From Methylobacterium sp. J-076 (GTDB lineage Bacteria; Pseudomonadota; Alphaproteobacteria; Rhizobiales; Beijerinckiaceae): 64,000 bases of DNA. The notes under the pieces are model-generated. The model searched no databases. It saw only the letters and a list, made by a program, of their open reading frames with translations, and was not told where the DNA came from. Positions 9,867-18,140 of the stretch are shown piece by piece. The stretch is from positions 62,001-126,000 of the forward strand of contig NZ_JAKSXW010000134.1 in NCBI RefSeq assembly GCF_022829405.1, written 5' to 3'. Numbering within the stretch: position 1 is the first letter of the stretch; every line of letters starts with the position of its first letter. A program made the translations under genes and the position numbers.

Positions 9867-10202
9867 ATGACCCGCCTGATGCGGGTGTTCGGGCGCTCGA
9901 CGCCCGCCACCCTCGCGGCCGTCGTGCTCCTCGTCGCGGTCTTCGTCGCGGCGGGGGTGAGCCTGTTCCGGCTGAGCGTCGGCGGCGGGGTCGCCCTCTA
10001 CTTCGTCATCTGGTGGACGCTGCTCTTCGCGATCCTGCCGATCCGCAACCAGGCGGAGACCCGGCCCGAGCACATCGTGCCGGGGCAGGATCTCGGGGCG
10101 CCCGCCGCCCCGCGGCTGCGGGAGAAGGCGATCTGGACGACCCTGCTCACGGGCTTCGTCTTCCTCGGCGCCCTCGCGGTCTTCCCCCTGGCGGGGCTGT
10201 GA
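9867..10202 (+). CDS. DUF1467 family inner-membrane protein
   Basis: A 111-residue membrane protein of unknown function. The core ALYFVIWWTLLFAILPI, a polar linker rich in Pro and Glu, and a final hydrophobic helix (TTLLTGFVFLGALAVFPLAGL) match DUF1467 (COG5454), which commonly follows methylmalonyl-CoA epimerase in alphaproteobacteria. The ATG at 9867 adds an N-terminal hydrophobic segment (about residues 16-34) that many family members lack. An internal GTG at 9957 would give the shorter form, so the start is uncertain. Confidence 0.75.
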   Translation: MTRLMRVFGRSTPATLAAVVLLVAVFVAAGVSLFRLSVGGGVALYFVIWWTLLFAILPIRNQAETRPEHIVPGQDLGAPAAPRLREKAIWTTLLTGFVFLGALAVFPLAGL

Positions 10203-10291
10203 CCGCGCCGCTTTGACACCGCTTCTCCGGGCGTCGACAACGCTCGGATCGGTCGCGCACCCCGGGAAGCCGGGGGTGGGGGAGGCAACGG

Positions 10292-11614
10292 ATGGTCGCT
10301 CTCGGGGGCACGCCGGCTGACGGTGCCACGCGGCGCGCAGGGGGCCCGGCCTCGGCGACGGCTTCCGGGGCGGGCTGGATCCTGCCCTTCATGCTGGCCT
10401 TGTTCTTCACCTGGGGCCTCGCGACCGTCCTCGTCGACATCATCACGCCCAAGCTGAAGAGCCTGTTCTCCCTGAGCTACGCCGAGGCGACGCTCACCCA
10501 GTTCTGCTTCTTCCTCGCCTATGCGGTGATCTCCCTGCCGGCCGGGGCGGTGGTGGCGCGGATCGGCTACATCCGCGGGTTGGTGCTCGGGCTGCTGGTC
10601 ATGGCGCTCGGCGGCGTGCTGTTCACCCCGGCCGCGAAGATCGGCCTCTATCCCCTGTTCCTGGCGGCGCTTTTCGTGATGGCTTCGGGCATCGCCGTGC
10701 TGCAGGTGGCCGCCAACCCGCTGGTCACCGGCCTCGGGCCGCCGGAGAGCGCGCCGAGCCGGCTGACCCTGGCCCAGACCTTCAACTCCCTCGGCACCAC
10801 GGTCGGGCCGGCGGTGGGGGCCTGGGCGATCCTGTCCCGGGGGCCGGAGGTCCCGGCCGATCCCGCCAGCCTCTCCCCGGAGGCCCTGGCCGCCATCCGG
10901 CAGGCGCAGGCCGCGGTGCTGCAGACGCCGTTCCTCGTCATCGCGGGCGGGCTCGCCGGGCTCGCGGCCCTGTTCTGGTGCCTGCGCCGCTGGCTCCCGG
11001 AGGATGGCGGATCGGCCGAGGCCAAGGGGATCGGGCTCGACCTTCTGGCCCGGCCGCGGCTGGCCCTCGGGGCCCTGGCGATCTTCCTCTATGTCGGCGC
11101 GGAGGTGTCCATCGGCACGCTGATGGTGAGCTACCTCGCGCAGAGGCAGGTCCTGGCGGCGAGCCCCGAGACCGCCGGGCATCTGCTGAGCGTCTACTGG
11201 GGCGGCGCCCTGGCGGGGCGGATCGTCGGCAGCGTCGCCCTGCGCCGGGTGAGGGGCGGGGCGGCGCTCGCCGCCTGCGCACTGGCGGCCGGCCTCCTCG
11301 CCGCCCTCTCCGCGCTGACCGGGGGGACGATCTCCGGCTGGAGCCTCCTGGCGGTGGGCCTCGCCAACTCGATCATGTTCCCGACGATCTTCGCCATGGC
11401 GATCGAAGGCCTGGGGCCCCGCATGGCGCAGGGGGCGGGGATCGTCTGCGTCGCCATCGTCGGCGGGGCGGTGGTTCCGGTGATCACCGGGGCGCTGGCG
11501 GACCGGATCGGCCTCCAGCCCGCCCTGATCGCCCCCATCGCCTGCTACGCCTGCGTGGCCGCCTTCGGGCTGGCGTCCCTGCGGGGTCCGAAGGCGGTCG
11601 GGGCGGCGGCCTGA
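10292..11614 (+). CDS. MFS sugar transporter, GluP/FucP type
   Basis: A 440-residue, 12-helix major facilitator. After a polar Ala/Gly/Thr-rich leader (about 25 residues) come the signatures of the fucose/glucose-galactose branch: FFTWGLATVLVDIITPKLK in helix 1, the Gln-Phe stretch TLTQFCFFLAYAV in helix 2, QVAANPLVTGLG, and LAQTFNSLGTTVGP. These place it in the FHS (GluP/FucP) family of proton-coupled sugar carriers. The exact sugar cannot be read from the sequence. A strong purine tract (GGGGGAGG, 10276-10283) precedes the ATG. In many relatives I would expect proS after DUF1467; here this carrier takes that place. Confidence 0.85.
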   Translation: MVALGGTPADGATRRAGGPASATASGAGWILPFMLALFFTWGLATVLVDIITPKLKSLFSLSYAEATLTQFCFFLAYAVISLPAGAVVARIGYIRGLVLGLLVMALGGVLFTPAAKIGLYPLFLAALFVMASGIAVLQVAANPLVTGLGPPESAPSRLTLAQTFNSLGTTVGPAVGAWAILSRGPEVPADPASLSPEALAAIRQAQAAVLQTPFLVIAGGLAGLAALFWCLRRWLPEDGGSAEAKGIGLDLLARPRLALGALAIFLYVGAEVSIGTLMVSYLAQRQVLAASPETAGHLLSVYWGGALAGRIVGSVALRRVRGGAALAACALAAGLLAALSALTGGTISGWSLLAVGLANSIMFPTIFAMAIEGLGPRMAQGAGIVCVAIVGGAVVPVITGALADRIGLQPALIAPIACYACVAAFGLASLRGPKAVGAAA

Positions 11615-11642
11615 GGAGCCGGCGGCGGGGGCGGGACGGGCG

Positions 11643-12545
11643 TCACCCCTCCACGAATTGCCGCATCAGCACGTGCGCGATCGCCATGGGCGGGGGCGAG
11701 AGGATGCCGTCCGGATGGGTCCCCTCGATCATCGCCGCCACCGCCGCCCGGTCGAACCAGCGGGCATCCTCCAGCTCGCTCGGGTCGGTGACGATCTCCC
11801 CGTCGAGGGCCTCGGCGACGCAGCCGAGCATCAGCGAGGAGGGGAACGGCCAGGGCTGCGAGGCCCGGTAGGACACCGCCCCGACGCGGATCCGCGTCTC
11901 CTCGAACACCTCCCGGCGCACGGCGTCCTCCATGGTCTCGCCGGGCTCGAGAAAGCCCGCGAGGCAGGAGTACATGTGCGGCCGGAAATGCGGGCCGCGG
12001 CCGAGCAGGCAGGTGTCGCCCCGGCGCACCAGCATGATCACCACCGGATCGACCCGCGGGAAGTGGTGGGCGTTGCAGGCCTTGCATTCCCGCCGGAAGC
12101 CCCCCGCCGCCGTGAAGGTCGGTGCGCCGCAATTGGCGCAGAAGCGGTGGCGGCCGTGCCAATCGAGCATCGACTTCGCCACCGCCAGCAGGCCCAGCTC
12201 CTCCGCCTCGACGGCCGATTCGGTGGCGATGCTGCGCAGGTCGAGGCTGCGGTCTCCGGCGGTCTCCAGGGTCGGCAGCTCGTCGGCCGGCACCGTGGCG
12301 GCGAAGGTGGGCCTTCCGTCCCACCGGCCGAGGAACACCGTCTCGGTCCGCCCCACGGCGAGGGGCAGCGCGGCGGCTGCGTCGAGGAGGGCGGTCCCGC
12401 CCCGCAGCACGAAGCGGTCGCCGCCGAGGAGGAGCAGGCGCGCCCCCGCCGCGTCGAGGGGCGGCACCGCCTCCTCCGGCTGCTCGGCCGAGTGCCGGTC
12501 GAGACGGTTGCGGGAAAAGCCCAGGGTGGCGAGGGGGTCGGTCAT
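11643..12545 (-). CDS. nudC: NAD+ diphosphatase (NADH pyrophosphatase)
   Basis: Cleaves NAD(H) to NMN(H) and AMP; NudC enzymes also remove NAD caps from RNA. The 300-residue protein has the family's layout: a divergent N-terminal domain, a zinc ribbon with Cys136, Cys139, Cys154 and Cys157 (CANC and CKAC), and a C-terminal Nudix domain. The Nudix box begins at Gly197 (GFLEPGETMEDAVRREVFEE), and the NADH-specific motif SQPWPFPSS follows at 229-237. It lies 4 bp downstream of the HIT gene on the same strand, suggesting one transcript. Confidence 0.93.
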   Translation of the reverse strand: MTDPLATLGFSRNRLDRHSAEQPEEAVPPLDAAGARLLLLGGDRFVLRGGTALLDAAAALPLAVGRTETVFLGRWDGRPTFAATVPADELPTLETAGDRSLDLRSIATESAVEAEELGLLAVAKSMLDWHGRHRFCANCGAPTFTAAGGFRRECKACNAHHFPRVDPVVIMLVRRGDTCLLGRGPHFRPHMYSCLAGFLEPGETMEDAVRREVFEETRIRVGAVSYRASQPWPFPSSLMLGCVAEALDGEIVTDPSELEDARWFDRAAVAAMIEGTHPDGILSPPPMAIAHVLMRQFVEG

Positions 12546-12549
12546 CGAA

Positions 12550-12969
12550 TCAGGCCGCCGCGAAGAGGGAGCCGGCCCGCTCGGCGAGCTGGGCGCGGGC
12601 GTGGAGCGGGTAGGGGGTGCGGGTGCCGAAGCCCCAGACCGGACCGGGCCAGGCCGGATCCGAGCGGAACCGCCCGACGACGTGGACGTGGAGCTGGCTG
12701 ACGACGTTGCCCAGCGCCGCGACGTTGACCTTGTCGGGCTTGGCCAGCGCCTGCATCACGCCCGAGGCGAGGCGGGTCTCCTGCCAGAGCATCGCCGCCT
12801 CGGGTTCGGGGAGGTCGGTGATCTCGCTCACGCCGGGCAGGCGGGGCACGAGGATCAACCAGGGAAAGCGCGCGTCGTCCATCAGCAGCACCCGCGACAG
12901 GGCGAGGTCGCCCAGATGCACGGTGTCGGCGGCCAGCCGCGGGTCGAGGTCGAATTCGGGAGCGGTCAT
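12550..12969 (-). CDS. HIT-family nucleotide hydrolase
   Basis: A 139-residue HIT-superfamily protein of the diadenosine-polyphosphate hydrolase type. The histidine triad region reads SQLHVHVVGRF (His94, His96). The first triad position is Gln instead of His, as in a known alphaproteobacterial subgroup in which the next motif is DPAWPGPVWG. A nucleotide substrate is inferred, but the exact one is unknown. It is the promoter-proximal partner of nudC, so both products may handle nucleotide pyrophosphates. Confidence 0.85.
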   Translation of the reverse strand: MTAPEFDLDPRLAADTVHLGDLALSRVLLMDDARFPWLILVPRLPGVSEITDLPEPEAAMLWQETRLASGVMQALAKPDKVNVAALGNVVSQLHVHVVGRFRSDPAWPGPVWGFGTRTPYPLHARAQLAERAGSLFAAA

Positions 12970-13011
12970 CCCGTCTCTATAGCGCGGCCCGGCGGAGGCG
13001 ACAGGGCACCC

Positions 13012-13611
13012 TCACAGGGTCGGCACGGTCCCCTGGCGGCCGACGATGACGGTGCCGGCATCGTGCGCCCCGTCCGGGTCGGCGTTGGTGAACACCGTCA
13101 CGGCGGCACCCGGCACGAGCAGGGCCTTCTCGCCCGGCGCGACCTGCGTCACGGGGGTGTCGGGGGTGATCGCGAAGGCGCTGCGCTGGTCGCCGTAGGT
13201 CAGGGTGACCTGCCGGGTCCCGGTGCCGGTGAGGTCGGCGACCCAGCCGCCGGTGAGGGTGGCGCCGGGCTCCGTGTCCCAGGGCTGGCGGCCCGCCGCG
13301 AAGCCGCGCTCGGAGGGGGAATAGAGCGTGACGCTCTCCACCCGCGCGGCACCGGGCACGTCGATGACGGTGAGGTAGCTCTCCGGCTTGATGTCGCGCA
13401 GGCGGGCGCCGAGGGCGGCGTAGACCTGGGTCTTGGGGCCCATGTGCACCGTCACCGTGCTGCCGCCGGGGCGGACGATCCTCAGGTCGTCCCCGTCGCG
13501 GGATTCCACCGTGCCGCGGAACCGGTGCGTCGCAGGGTCGGGCTTGGCCGGCTGCGCCAGGGCGGGGGCCGCGGCGAGGAGGGCGACGAGGACGGGCAGC
13601 GTGCGGATCAC
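13012..13611 (-). CDS. Putative secreted protein with an OB/SH3-like repeat, function unknown
   Basis: A 199-residue protein starting at GTG 13611, chosen because an excellent Shine-Dalgarno sequence (GGAGGA) precedes it and a signal peptide follows at once (VIRTLPVLVALLAAAPALAQ, cleavage after about residue 20). The mature part contains FRGTVESRDGDDLRIVRPGG and further beta-rich stretches with many Val, Thr and Gly, suggesting small barrel folds exposed in the periplasm. No catalytic motif is evident. I do not recognise the family. It lies between the HIT gene and a universal stress protein, both on the same strand. Confidence 0.7.
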   Translation of the reverse strand: MIRTLPVLVALLAAAPALAQPAKPDPATHRFRGTVESRDGDDLRIVRPGGSTVTVHMGPKTQVYAALGARLRDIKPESYLTVIDVPGAARVESVTLYSPSERGFAAGRQPWDTEPGATLTGGWVADLTGTGTRQVTLTYGDQRSAFAITPDTPVTQVAPGEKALLVPGAAVTVFTNADPDGAHDAGTVIVGRQGTVPTL

Positions 13612-13685
13612 GGGGTTCCTCCGGCCGGATAGGGGGGGTCCTGGCCGAACGTGGCCGTGGTGCGGGGGTTCCCGCGACGGGGGTT

Positions 13686-14549
13686 TCAGTGGGCCATCAG
13701 CACGGGCATGTCGGCCTGGGCCAGGACGTGGCTGGTGACGCCGCCGAAGATCATCTGGCGCAGGCGGCTCTGGGTGTAGGCGCCCTTGATGAGCAGGTCG
13801 CAGCCGAACTCCTTGGCCTCGGCCAGGAAGGTCTCGCCCGGCGCCCGGCGGCCCGCGGGCAGGGCCCGGTGCGAGGCGGACACGCCCTCGCAGGCGAGGG
13901 CCTGGGCGAGGTCCTGCGCGCTCGGCCCCGGCACCATGCCGCCCTCGACGCTCAGCACCAGCACCCGCGAGGCCCGGCGCAGGAAGGGCATGGCGAAGGC
14001 CACCGCCCGGGCCGTCTCGGTGGAGCCGTTCCAGGCCACCAGCACGGCCTCGCCGAGGCTGGTGGGGGGCGAGGGCGGGGCGAGGAGGATCGGCCGCCCG
14101 CTCTCGAACAGGGCCGTCTCGAAGGTGGTCATCCGCGGGGCGTTGTCCCCGGTCCCCGGGCGCCCGACCACCGTGGCCGAGAACAGGCGGGCATACTGGC
14201 CGAGGAAGGCGTCCCCGGTGGGCACGTCCTGCCGCCATCGGTAGCGCGGCCCGGCCTCCATCACCCGCTCGGGGTTGCACAGGCCGTCGCGCGGGTGGCG
14301 GGGGACGCCGGCCGCGTCCATGGCGGCGACGAAGCGCGAGCCCGCCTCCTCGGCCTCGGCGATGTCGGCCTCCTCGTCGCGCAGCCACGTCATGCCGCCC
14401 ACCATGTCGACGGGCACGTACTCGGCAAGCGCGGGGCGCAGGGACACGCCCTCGATCAAGCTGCCGAACCGCGTCGCGGCGAGGCGGGTCGTCTCGAAGA
14501 CGGAGGGCAGGCCGTCATGCATCGCCACGGGTACGAGCAGGGTCTTCAT
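13686..14549 (-). CDS. Universal stress protein (tandem UspA domains)
   Basis: A 287-residue cytoplasmic stress protein with two UspA-like folds. The second domain carries AVLVAWNGSTETARAVAFA, the nucleotide-loop region, and the C-terminal signature DLLIKGAYTQSRLRQMIFGG followed by VTSHVLAQADMPVLMAH. The first half begins MKTLLVPVAMHDG and has a weaker binding loop. Binding of ATP is plausible but not proven. It is transcribed alone or with the downstream secreted protein (gap about 75 bp). Confidence 0.85.
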   Translation of the reverse strand: MKTLLVPVAMHDGLPSVFETTRLAATRFGSLIEGVSLRPALAEYVPVDMVGGMTWLRDEEADIAEAEEAGSRFVAAMDAAGVPRHPRDGLCNPERVMEAGPRYRWRQDVPTGDAFLGQYARLFSATVVGRPGTGDNAPRMTTFETALFESGRPILLAPPSPPTSLGEAVLVAWNGSTETARAVAFAMPFLRRASRVLVLSVEGGMVPGPSAQDLAQALACEGVSASHRALPAGRRAPGETFLAEAKEFGCDLLIKGAYTQSRLRQMIFGGVTSHVLAQADMPVLMAH

Positions 14550-14594
14550 CGCGCCGGCCTCCGGGCCGCCTCTCGGGTCAGGTCGGGCCGGAGG

Positions 14595-15734
14595 CTAGCC
14601 GTCCTCGCCCCCCGTGGAAACCGGGCGGGCTTGCCCCCCCACACGGTTTTCGCGGGGGCCCAGCCACGCCCGCAGGCGCCGGGTCAGGGGCCGTTCCACG
14701 GCGCGGTGGACCGCGAACGCCGCGGCGATGGACAGGAGGGTCAGGGCGAGGAGGCTGCCCCAGGGGTGGAGCGGCCCGGCGAGGCCCGCGCGGGCCAGCG
14801 CCTCCCGCCCGGCCCGCAGGGCGAAGGGGTGGACGAGGTAGAGGGCGTAGGACGCGTCCCCCAGGCGGGCGAGGGCGCGCAGGGGCGCCGGGCAGGCCGC
14901 GAGCCCCGCCGGGCCGAGGCCCGGCCCCAGGGCCGCCCCGGCGACGAGGAGCAGCGCCGGGAGCCCGACGAGGAGCGGACGGGCGAATCCCGGCACCTCG
15001 CCCCCACCCCCGAGGTGCCGGGCGGCGAGCAGCAGCCCGGCGAAGCCGAGCCCGGCCAGGGCGAGCCGGGCGGGCGCGGGCAGGCGCAGGCCCGCCGTCC
15101 GGGCGAGGCCCAGGCCCGCGCCGAGGGCGAATTCGAGGACGATGGGATCCGCCCAGAAGGCGAGGGGCAGGGGCAGGCCGAGGACGGCGCCCAGGGCGAC
15201 GAGGCCGCCGAGCCCGGCCCAGAGCCCCGCCACCGCACGGCGGAGCCCGAAGCCGAGCCCCAGGGCGAAGACGGCGTAGAAGGCCATCTCGTAGTTCAGC
15301 GTCCAGCCGAGCCCGTAGAGGGGCTGGACGCTGCCGTCCGGCCGGGCCGCCGGCCAGAACAGGAACGAGGCGGCGAGGTAGCCGGGCTCCCGGGCGAGCG
15401 CCCCCGCCTCGCCGAGCAGCCCCGGCGCGGCGAGGGCCAGGGCGAGGTAGGCGAAGCTCGTGAGCCAGTAGAGCGGCACCACCCGGGCGATCCGGTGGGC
15501 GAGGAAGCGCCCCCGCCCCCCCGGCACCCCGGCGAGGGGGCGGCTCGCCTGCACGATGACGAAGCCGGAGATCACGAAGAACAGGTCGACCCCCGCCCAC
15601 CAGGGCAGGAGCGTCCCGGGCGGCAGGACGGCCCCGGCGCCCCGGTCGGCCAGCAGGCCGACCTCGTGCCGGCCGTGGTGCAACACCACCATCGCCGCCG
15701 CGACGGCACGCAGGATTTGGATGAAGACCAGCAT
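14595..15734 (-). CDS. Acyltransferase 3 family membrane protein
   Basis: A 379-residue polytopic membrane protein with about ten hydrophobic segments. The N-terminal motif LRAVAAAMVVLHHGRHEVG (with the catalytic-type His) and the GVDLFFVISGFVIVQ stretch are the hallmarks of Acyltransferase_3 (OafA/NodX/WecH-like), which acetylates or acylates surface polysaccharides or related acceptors. The Arg-rich C-terminus LTRRLRAWLGPRENRV is cytoplasmic. The acceptor cannot be predicted, as no polysaccharide genes flank it. Confidence 0.88.
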   Translation of the reverse strand: MLVFIQILRAVAAAMVVLHHGRHEVGLLADRGAGAVLPPGTLLPWWAGVDLFFVISGFVIVQASRPLAGVPGGRGRFLAHRIARVVPLYWLTSFAYLALALAAPGLLGEAGALAREPGYLAASFLFWPAARPDGSVQPLYGLGWTLNYEMAFYAVFALGLGFGLRRAVAGLWAGLGGLVALGAVLGLPLPLAFWADPIVLEFALGAGLGLARTAGLRLPAPARLALAGLGFAGLLLAARHLGGGGEVPGFARPLLVGLPALLLVAGAALGPGLGPAGLAACPAPLRALARLGDASYALYLVHPFALRAGREALARAGLAGPLHPWGSLLALTLLSIAAAFAVHRAVERPLTRRLRAWLGPRENRVGGQARPVSTGGEDG

Positions 15735-15937
15735 CAGGCCAGTCTATCCCGCGTAAACGTTCTCCAATCTGCCGGCTTATGGGCGATTCTGTTCGGCGGC
15801 ATCAGGAACTATCTCCGAAAAGCCCCGTTGACCTCACGAATCCGACGCCGGCTGGCGTCGCCAAGTGCCGTGGGATCGCGAGATCCGGCGCGGGCGACAC
15901 CTGTCGCGTCAGTGTTCCCACTCGACGAGGTTTCTCG

Positions 15938-16642
15938 ATGCTGAAGAATTACGTTGCCGCCTCCGCGATGGTGCTGGCCCTGTCCACGCCGGCCTTCGCG
16001 CAGATGAACGACTTCCGGATGGAGTCGATGCAGTCGAACGCCTTCGAGGTGCAGTCGGCGCAGATCGCCCTCCAAAAGTCCCGCAACGGTCAGGTCCGCT
16101 CCTACGCCAAGGATGCCCTGCGTGACCACCGGGCCGCGAACGTCGCCTTGGCCGGCGGCGCCAACGGTGCCATGGCGGCCCAGGACGGCGGCCCCATCGG
16201 CGGCCTGATCGGCGCCCCGCTGGCCGTGGCCGGCGGCGCGGTCGGCGCGGGCCTGGGTGCCGCGACGGGCGCCGTGGGCGGTACCCTGTCGGGCGGTCCG
16301 GTCGGCGGCCTGCAGGGTGTCGGCAACGGCGCGGCGCAGGGCGCGGCGACGGGCAGCCGCCTCGGCGGCGGGATGGTCGAGGACACCGGCGGCACGACGC
16401 TGGTCCCGCCGAACCCGCAGCAGCAGGCGATGCTCGCCGAGCTCTCCTCCACCCCGGCCGGCCCGCGGTTCGACCGGCTCTACGTGCAGCAGCAGGTGCA
16501 GTCGCACCAGATGGCCATCGGCATGACCCAGGCCTATGCCCAGGGCGGCCCGAATCCGGCCCTGCGCACCTACGCCCAGCAGGTGCTGCCCTCGCTCCAG
16601 GAGCATTACGGCATGCTCCAGCGGATGCCCGGCGCGATGTGA
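15938..16642 (+). CDS. Secreted DUF4142-type protein interrupted by a glycine-rich segment
   Basis: A 234-residue exported protein. A signal peptide (MLKNYVAASAMVLALSTPAFA) leads into the first half of a DUF4142 ferritin-like helical bundle (ESMQSNAFEVQSAQIALQKS to DALRDHRAANVAL, about residues 27-72). Then comes a Gly/Ala-rich stretch of about 75 residues with repeated GGxxGA units, such as LIGAPLAVAGGAVGAGLGA. The bundle resumes in the C-terminal part (RLYVQQQVQSHQMAIGMTQ, LRTYAQQVLPSLQEHYGML). Typical DUF4142 proteins have a short polar loop at that place. The glycine-rich part resembles a glycine zipper that could insert in or bridge membranes. Function is unknown. A strong terminator follows. 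Confidence 0.78.
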   Translation: MLKNYVAASAMVLALSTPAFAQMNDFRMESMQSNAFEVQSAQIALQKSRNGQVRSYAKDALRDHRAANVALAGGANGAMAAQDGGPIGGLIGAPLAVAGGAVGAGLGAATGAVGGTLSGGPVGGLQGVGNGAAQGAATGSRLGGGMVEDTGGTTLVPPNPQQQAMLAELSSTPAGPRFDRLYVQQQVQSHQMAIGMTQAYAQGGPNPALRTYAQQVLPSLQEHYGMLQRMPGAM

Positions 16643-16666
16643 TCTAGCCGCAAGGCTGACGGATGA

Positions 16667-16703
16667 GGGGTGGCGGGTCCGGAGGGACCCGCCACCCCTT
16701 TTT
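16667..16703 (+). terminator. Rho-independent terminator after the DUF4142 gene
   Basis: A perfect 14-bp GC-rich stem (GGGGTGGCGGGTCC paired with GGACCCGCCACCCC) with a 4-base GGAG loop is followed directly by TTTTT. It lies 24 bp beyond the stop codon at 16642. It is the clearest intrinsic terminator in the window. Confidence 0.93.
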
Positions 16704-16731
16704 CATGGCCGCCCCGGAGGGCGGCCCGTGG

Positions 16732-17397
16732 TCAGTTGCAGACGAGGGAATCGGAGGGGCGGATCGCCCGGCCCTGGCCGTCGGCCGCCGGGGTGAAGTC
16801 ACCGGTCTTGGGGTCGCGCACCAGCAGGATGCCGTTGGCCACGCCGAAATGCGCCCCGTGGATCTTCAGGCTGCCGGCCTCCACCCGCTCCTTCACGAAG
16901 GGGAAGCTGAGCAGGTTCTCCATGCTCTGGCTGACCATCGCGTGCTCCATGCGGGTCAGGTAGTCGGGGGCGCTCGAATCGCCGGCCTTGGCCTCGGCGG
17001 GCGCCACGAGCGACACCCACTTGCCGATGAAGTTGCCCGGCGAGAGCGGCTGGGCCTTGTTGGCGTAGGCCTTGATGCCACCGCAGGTGGCGTGGCCCAG
17101 CACCACGACGTGCTTCACCTCCAGGGCCTGCACCGCGAACTCGATGGCCGCCGAGGTGCCGTGGTAGTCGCCGTCGGTCTCGTAGACGGGCACGATGTTG
17201 GCCACGTTGCGGATCACGAACAGCTCGCCCGGCCCCGCGTCGAAGATCGCCTCCGGCGCCACGCGGCTGTCGCAGCAGCTGATCACCAGCACCTCCGGGG
17301 CCTGGCTCGTGGCCAGCTCCTTGAACCGGCGCCGCTCCTCGGGGAAGCGGCCGGACAGGAACGAGCGGTATCCGTCGGTGAGGTTCGTCGGGAACAT
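16732..17397 (-). CDS. Beta-class carbonic anhydrase
   Basis: Reversibly hydrates CO2 to bicarbonate in the cytoplasm; 221 residues. The zinc ligands are visible: Cys42 and Asp43 in SCCDSRVAPE, His102 and Cys105 in VLGHATCGG. The Asp-Arg dyad of the beta class is intact (Asp43-Arg45). ATG 17397 is preferred because AAGGAGA precedes it and the N-terminus MFPTNLTDGYRSFLSGRFPE matches family members. Supplying bicarbonate for carboxylases fits a methylotroph-like metabolism, but that link is inference. The NUDIX gene upstream is on the same strand, 43 bp away. Confidence 0.93.
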   Translation of the reverse strand: MFPTNLTDGYRSFLSGRFPEERRRFKELATSQAPEVLVISCCDSRVAPEAIFDAGPGELFVIRNVANIVPVYETDGDYHGTSAAIEFAVQALEVKHVVVLGHATCGGIKAYANKAQPLSPGNFIGKWVSLVAPAEAKAGDSSAPDYLTRMEHAMVSQSMENLLSFPFVKERVEAGSLKIHGAHFGVANGILLVRDPKTGDFTPAADGQGRAIRPSDSLVCN

Positions 17398-17440
17398 GGT
17401 CTCTCCTTCTGGGGATGCGACGGGTGCCGCATCTGCGAAA

Positions 17441-17944
17441 TCAGGGGTTGTGCCAGTGCAGAACGGCCGGGGCCGCCGGCATAGTCCCGGCCACGAGGTG
17501 CGCGATGACACCGGCGAGGCCCGCCGGCTCGATCCGCGCCTCCGTCGCCGCCAGCTCCGAAAGGGTCCACCACCGGGTGCCGACGAGGGGGTTGTCCTCC
17601 GTTTCGGCGAGGCGGCTCGTGTCGATCCGGTCGTCGGGCAGGCGCACGAGGAAGTACCGCTCCCGGGCGTCGCGGGGCTGGCGGAACAGGTGGAACGGCC
17701 CGTCACAGGACGCGACCTGCGGCCCGATCGTCGCGTCGCCGCGGCCGATCTCCTCGCCGAGTTCCCGGGCGCAGGCGGTGACGTGGTCCTCGCCGGGCTC
17801 CAGCCCGCCGCCGGGCATGAACCAGAAGTGCAGGGGCCCGCCCCCCGGCCCCGTGGCGTGGACCGAGGTGTACTCGATCAGCAGCACCCGGTCGGCGGGG
17901 TCGAGGACGATGGCGCGGGCGACGTGGCGGATGGGCAAGCTCAT
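17441..17944 (-). CDS. NUDIX hydrolase
   Basis: A 167-residue NUDIX-domain protein hydrolysing a nucleoside-diphosphate-linked compound; the substrate is unknown. The box GGGLEPGEDHVTACARELGE continues with EIG, giving the full GX5EX7REUXEEXG pattern. The N-terminal part has HVARAIVLDPADRVLLIEYT, and the C-terminal WWTLSELAAT is typical of the fold. ATG 17944 is chosen; an upstream in-frame ATG at 17980 would add twelve unconserved residues. Confidence 0.85.
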   Translation of the reverse strand: MSLPIRHVARAIVLDPADRVLLIEYTSVHATGPGGGPLHFWFMPGGGLEPGEDHVTACARELGEEIGRGDATIGPQVASCDGPFHLFRQPRDARERYFLVRLPDDRIDTSRLAETEDNPLVGTRWWTLSELAATEARIEPAGLAGVIAHLVAGTMPAAPAVLHWHNP

Positions 17945-18140
17945 GCCCTCCGATCTAGGGCAATGGGGGCGGGAGGTCATCGGACCCTGCGCGCGGAGGA
18001 TGGCGGGTCGGCCGCAGGCCCCCTGCGGGCCCCGCCTCCCATGGCGCGGGCACCATTCCCGCCCCTCCCTCCTTGCCGGGACGGGACGCGCCCGCTATGC
18101 GCCCGGCAGGACGGGGCCTGTCCGTCTGGGGAGACACGTG

